Assembly (NCBI RefSeq): GCF_007751715.1
Contig: NZ_CP036292.1
Coordinates: 6,951,339 to 7,015,338, forward strand
Reading direction: 5' to 3'
Origin: Rosistilla oblonga
GTDB taxonomy: Bacteria > Planctomycetota > Planctomycetia > Pirellulales > Pirellulaceae
Length of the DNA stretch: 64,000 nucleotides
Below, one piece after another: positions 61,486-64,000 of this stretch; position 1 is the first letter of the stretch, and every line of letters starts with the position of its first letter. Position numbers and translations under genes: made by a program. The notes beneath the pieces were generated by a model, which was not told the DNA's origin, did no database searches, and was given only the letters and a program-made list of their open reading frames with translations.

Positions 61486-61752
61486 ATGGAACTCGACGAC
61501 GAACTGTGCCTCTGTTTTCACGTCACCAAACGGAAGGTCGTGAACTTCATCCGCATCCGCAAGCCTGTCAAAGCGAGCCAGTTGAGCGAGTGTTTTGGCG
61601 CGGGGACCGGTTGCGGTTGGTGCCGTCCGTTTCTGCAGCGGTTGCTGGAGCAATCGGCCCAGCAGATCGAACAACCCGACGACGGCCTGCCCGATACCGA
61701 CGCTTACGCTTCGGGACGCCAACAGCATCGCAAGAACAAAGGACTCACCTGA
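61486..61752 (+). CDS. BFD-like [2Fe-2S]-binding protein
   Basis: An 88-residue protein from ATG 61486 (MELDDEL). Four cysteines are placed as in bacterioferritin-associated ferredoxin (BFD) domains: LCLCFHV near the N-terminus and GTGCGWCRPFL about 35 residues later. It should bind one [2Fe-2S] cluster. Free-standing BFD proteins mobilise iron from bacterioferritin, and BFD domains also occur in redox enzymes. No ferritin gene is adjacent. It lies between the M20 peptidase (2 bp) and the serine hydrolase (1-bp overlap), which is unusual company. Confidence 0.8.
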   Translation: MELDDELCLCFHVTKRKVVNFIRIRKPVKASQLSECFGAGTGCGWCRPFLQRLLEQSAQQIEQPDDGLPDTDAYASGRQQHRKNKGLT

Positions 61753-62837
61753 TGATCGGTCAAAATCTGTTTCGCATTGGCATGTTGTTGGTCTTGGCGT
61801 CAGCCGTCGTTGCGGCTCCGTCGCAAGCCGACGACGATGTCGCCGCGATCATCCAGCAACTCGCCACGCCATACATCGAATCCAAACAAGCGGCTGGGCT
61901 TTCGGTTGGCGTCTTGAAAGGCGACCAGGCGACGACGCAGCACCTCGGGCAAACTCGAACCGGCGGCCCTACACCCGATGACGACACGATCTACGAGATC
62001 GCGTCGATCTCCAAAGTCTTCACCGGCTTGCTGTTAGCTGATGCCGTCGCTCGCAAGCAGTTGCAACTCGACCAAGCCGCCCAAGAACTGTTGCCCGAGG
62101 GTGTCACGATGCCCGCTGGCGAAACGCGGCCGATTCAATTGGTCGATCTCGCCACACATCGCTCCGGCCTGCCGCGGCTAGCCGATAACATGCCCAGCCT
62201 GCAAACCGACAACCCCTACGTCGATTACACGACAACGCTGGCTTACGAATTTCTGAACTCCCACCGTTTGCGACGCGAGCCCGGCGCGGCTCACGAATAT
62301 TCGAACCTCGGCTTTGCCCTGTTAGGAAGTGCTGTCGCCGATCGAGCCCAACTCTCCTACGACCAACTGCTGCAGCAACGGATCGCCGAGCCGCTGGGGA
62401 TGGCTGACACGCGAGTCGCACTGACAGCTTCGATGCGCGATCGGCTGGCGAAACCACATCTGGCCGACGGCACCGAGACCGCCAACTGGGACTTCGCCGA
62501 CATGCCGGGGGCAGGTGGGATCCGCAGCAGCCTTGCCGATATGCTGCGATTTGCAGCGGCGAACCTGAAGCCAGAATCGAGCAAGCTTGGGCCGGCGATC
62601 GAAATCGCGTGGCAGGTCCATCGCGACGATAGCGATCAGGGACCGGTGATGGGACTCGGCTGGCACGTCACCGGTGACGGTTCGACGCGGTGGCACAACG
62701 GCCAGACTGGCGGTTACCACAGCATGCTGATGATCAATCGTTGGGCGGGGGCCGCGGTGGTCGTGCTATCGAACACCGCCAGCGAAAAGATCGACACCCT
62801 GGCAGTCCAGTTGCTGCAAGCCGTCGCTCAGAAATAA
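61752..62837 (+). CDS. Serine hydrolase of the beta-lactamase (class C/PBP4*) family
   Basis: A 361-residue secreted protein from ATG 61752, whose A overlaps the upstream TGA stop. Signal peptide MIGQNLFRIGMLLVLASAVV. The catalytic motifs of the family are SISK (SxxK), YSN (YxN) and HNG (in RWHNGQTGGYHS, replacing KTG/HTG). Class C-like features include EIASISKVFTGLLLADAV, LATHRSGLPRLADN and YSNLGFALLG. The family includes beta-lactamases, DD-peptidases and esterases; which activity applies here is not clear. It follows the BFD-like gene as the last gene of the operon. Confidence 0.9.
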   Translation: MIGQNLFRIGMLLVLASAVVAAPSQADDDVAAIIQQLATPYIESKQAAGLSVGVLKGDQATTQHLGQTRTGGPTPDDDTIYEIASISKVFTGLLLADAVARKQLQLDQAAQELLPEGVTMPAGETRPIQLVDLATHRSGLPRLADNMPSLQTDNPYVDYTTTLAYEFLNSHRLRREPGAAHEYSNLGFALLGSAVADRAQLSYDQLLQQRIAEPLGMADTRVALTASMRDRLAKPHLADGTETANWDFADMPGAGGIRSSLADMLRFAAANLKPESSKLGPAIEIAWQVHRDDSDQGPVMGLGWHVTGDGSTRWHNGQTGGYHSMLMINRWAGAAVVVLSNTASEKIDTLAVQLLQAVAQK

Positions 62838-63088
62838 GCGACAGTCGACGAGAATCGCAGACACGGCGGCGCGAGTGCCTTGTGGATAACGTGTCTGGTC
62901 TTGCTTTGCAGACCCGCGGGAATGCCGCCGATGCGAAACGCTGGCCGGGAGGCAAACGCTGTGCTCCGAACCAGCAAGCGCTTGAGGCGTTCCTCCGCTA
63001 TCGGGCTGCCGCTGCAGAGAGTCCGATAGCCTGGAGGGGGCAGACGCATTACCGGTGACATGAGCCACCGGTATCGGGCTGGCACCGT

Positions 63089-63625
63089 TTAGCGAGGCGC
63101 CAACATGCAGATGATTCGGCGACCGTTGCGTTGCGGCGCCGACTCGACCTTGCCGACTTCAGCCAGCTGTTCGAGGACCAGTTCCATCACCTTTTCGCCC
63201 TCGTCGATGTGAGCGTTTTCACGGCCACGGAAGAGGACGGAGACTTGGACCTTGTCCTTGTGCCCCAAGAATTTTTCGGCCTGACGGATCTTGGTGTCGA
63301 TGTCGTTCTGGCCTGTTTTGGGCCGCAAACGAATCTCTTTCGTCTTCGTCTGGTGCGAAGTGTGTGAGTTTTTCTTTTTGTTCTTGTCGTATTTGTATTT
63401 GCCGTAATCCATGATTCGGCAAACCGGCGGCCGTTCGTTGGGAGCGACCTCAACTAGATCGAGACCGGCATCTCGGGCTCGCGATAGCGCGTCTTCGGTG
63501 GAAATTACCCCCAATTGATCCCCTTCGGGACCTACAACGCGGATCGGAGAAATACGAATCTGGGTATTGATCCGGGTCGAATCACGCTCGACCTGCGGTT
63601 GCATACCTCTTCTTGCTAGTGCCAT
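63089..63625 (-). CDS. infC: Translation initiation factor IF-3
   Basis: A 178-residue protein from ATG 63625 ([11 protein letters not shown]), with GAGG upstream; an internal ATG at 63604 is an alternative. IF-3 signatures are present: [49 protein letters not shown] in the N-domain and linker, and [20 protein letters not shown] with [14 protein letters not shown] in the C-domain. It keeps 30S subunits free and checks the initiator tRNA. Unlike E. coli infC it does not need an AUU start here. No rpmI-rplT pair is within the window. It stands between the serine hydrolase gene and the tRNA-Val. Confidence 0.97.
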   Translation of the reverse strand: MALARRGMQPQVERDSTRINTQIRISPIRVVGPEGDQLGVISTEDALSRARDAGLDLVEVAPNERPPVCRIMDYGKYKYDKNKKKNSHTSHQTKTKEIRLRPKTGQNDIDTKIRQAEKFLGHKDKVQVSVLFRGRENAHIDEGEKVMELVLEQLAEVGKVESAPQRNGRRIICMLAPR

Positions 63626-63950
63626 TCACAAACCTCGGCCAAACCTTATTCGGCCCATGGGGAAAAAAACATCTTCGCCGTCATCGCGACAGCCAACATA
63701 AACCCTTAGCATCCGAATCGTTACAACAGTGGAAGCAAGGGCTTTTCAAAAGTATCAGTGCTCGGGAAGGGCCCAGTCAACAGCATTTTTAACGATTTTA
63801 TAAGATTTAACGGCTTATCGCCCCCATTGATCCCTCTCCCCGCCCTTGACGAGAAACGATCTTGAAGCAAGACTACCGGACCAGCCGATAAATGTTTTGG
63901 TTAAGTGTCGCCCGTCGACAAGCCGAAACACCTAATCGGATGCCCATCGA
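63626..63950. other. Intergenic region before tRNA-Val, nothing recognised
   Basis: 325 bp between infC (minus) and the tRNA (plus). AT-rich runs (gtcaacagcatttttaacga) may hold promoters, but no clear pair was found. No ORF or repeat. Confidence 0.5.
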
Positions 63951-64000
63951 GGGCGATTAGCTCAGTTGGTTAGAGCGCTACGTTGACATCGTAGAGGTCG
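63951..64000 (+). tRNA. tRNA-Val (anticodon GAC), 5' part only
   Basis: Begins GGGCGAT (acceptor stem), TA, then D stem GCTC...GAGC, and an anticodon stem CTACG/CGTAG around loop TTGACAT, giving anticodon GAC for valine. The window ends after 50 bases; the T arm and acceptor 3' strand lie outside. Confidence 0.93.

Overview
This window is a stretch of chromosome from a planctomycete, most likely a member of the Pirellulaceae (Rhodopirellula/Rosistilla-like). This is inferred from gene content, not from a database search. Markers are DUF1559 prepilin-like protein, two PVC-type CxxCH cytochrome proteins with a membrane-bound dehydrogenase domain, a CRTAC1/FG-GAP/UnbV lipoprotein, an LEPR-XLL-like surface protein with calcium-binding repeats, several ceramidase-like secreted proteins, and long acidic proteins. 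GC is fairly high, coding density is moderate, and gaps often hold palindromic repeats.

Layout. 1-1351: tail of a C39-like cysteine peptidase, then lipA. 1379-5579 (minus strand): a translationally coupled trio of one MotA/TolQ/ExbB channel and two single-span coiled-coil proteins. 5977-9704: a small secreted protein, an excisionase-like HTH protein with a long acidic linker and C-terminal membrane anchor, a lipoprotein and an HD/nucleotidyltransferase protein. 9854-14557: CRTAC1 lipoprotein and TPR protein (minus), then a DUF1559 prepilin-like protein with a lipoprotein (plus). 14699-20549: ceramidase-like hydrolase, the LEPR-XLL-like repeat protein and an MsbA-type ABC exporter. 20802-27976: a 1691-residue deacetylase/FG-GAP/dehydrogenase/cytochrome fusion, a second ceramidase-like protein and a DUF1294 membrane protein. 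27977-28876: a repeat-rich gap with a 402-bp inserted element (19-bp perfect terminal inverted repeats, 8-bp target duplication) and a tiny lipoprotein. 29002-31385: arsS and arsM for arsenosugar synthesis. 31683-37532: two glycosyltransferases, an aminotransferase remnant and a hybrid histidine kinase. 37812-45883: a zinc peptidase whose 3' end is repeated four times in a 175-bp array, a third ceramidase-like protein, a sodium:solute symporter and a YyaL/DUF255 thioredoxin-domain protein. 45999-51494: an atypical SDR flanked by a decayed copy of the yyaL 3' end, a second PVC cytochrome and an alanine-type aminotransferase. 51683-56629: a complete pstSCAB-phoU operon. 56717-64000: DUF3500 protein, fatty acid desaturase, methyltransferase, M20 peptidase, [2Fe-2S] BFD-like protein, serine hydrolase, infC and a tRNA-Val running off the end.

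How it fits together. Much of the window serves the cell envelope and scavenging: secreted hydrolases, periplasmic cytochrome/dehydrogenase proteins, phosphate uptake and transporters. The arsM-arsS pair points to methylated arsenic and arsenosugar production. Palindromic repeats of at least five unrelated families sit between genes. One family appears to have driven tandem amplification of a gene's 3' end.

No CRISPR array, rRNA, complete insertion sequence or recognisable defence island was seen.
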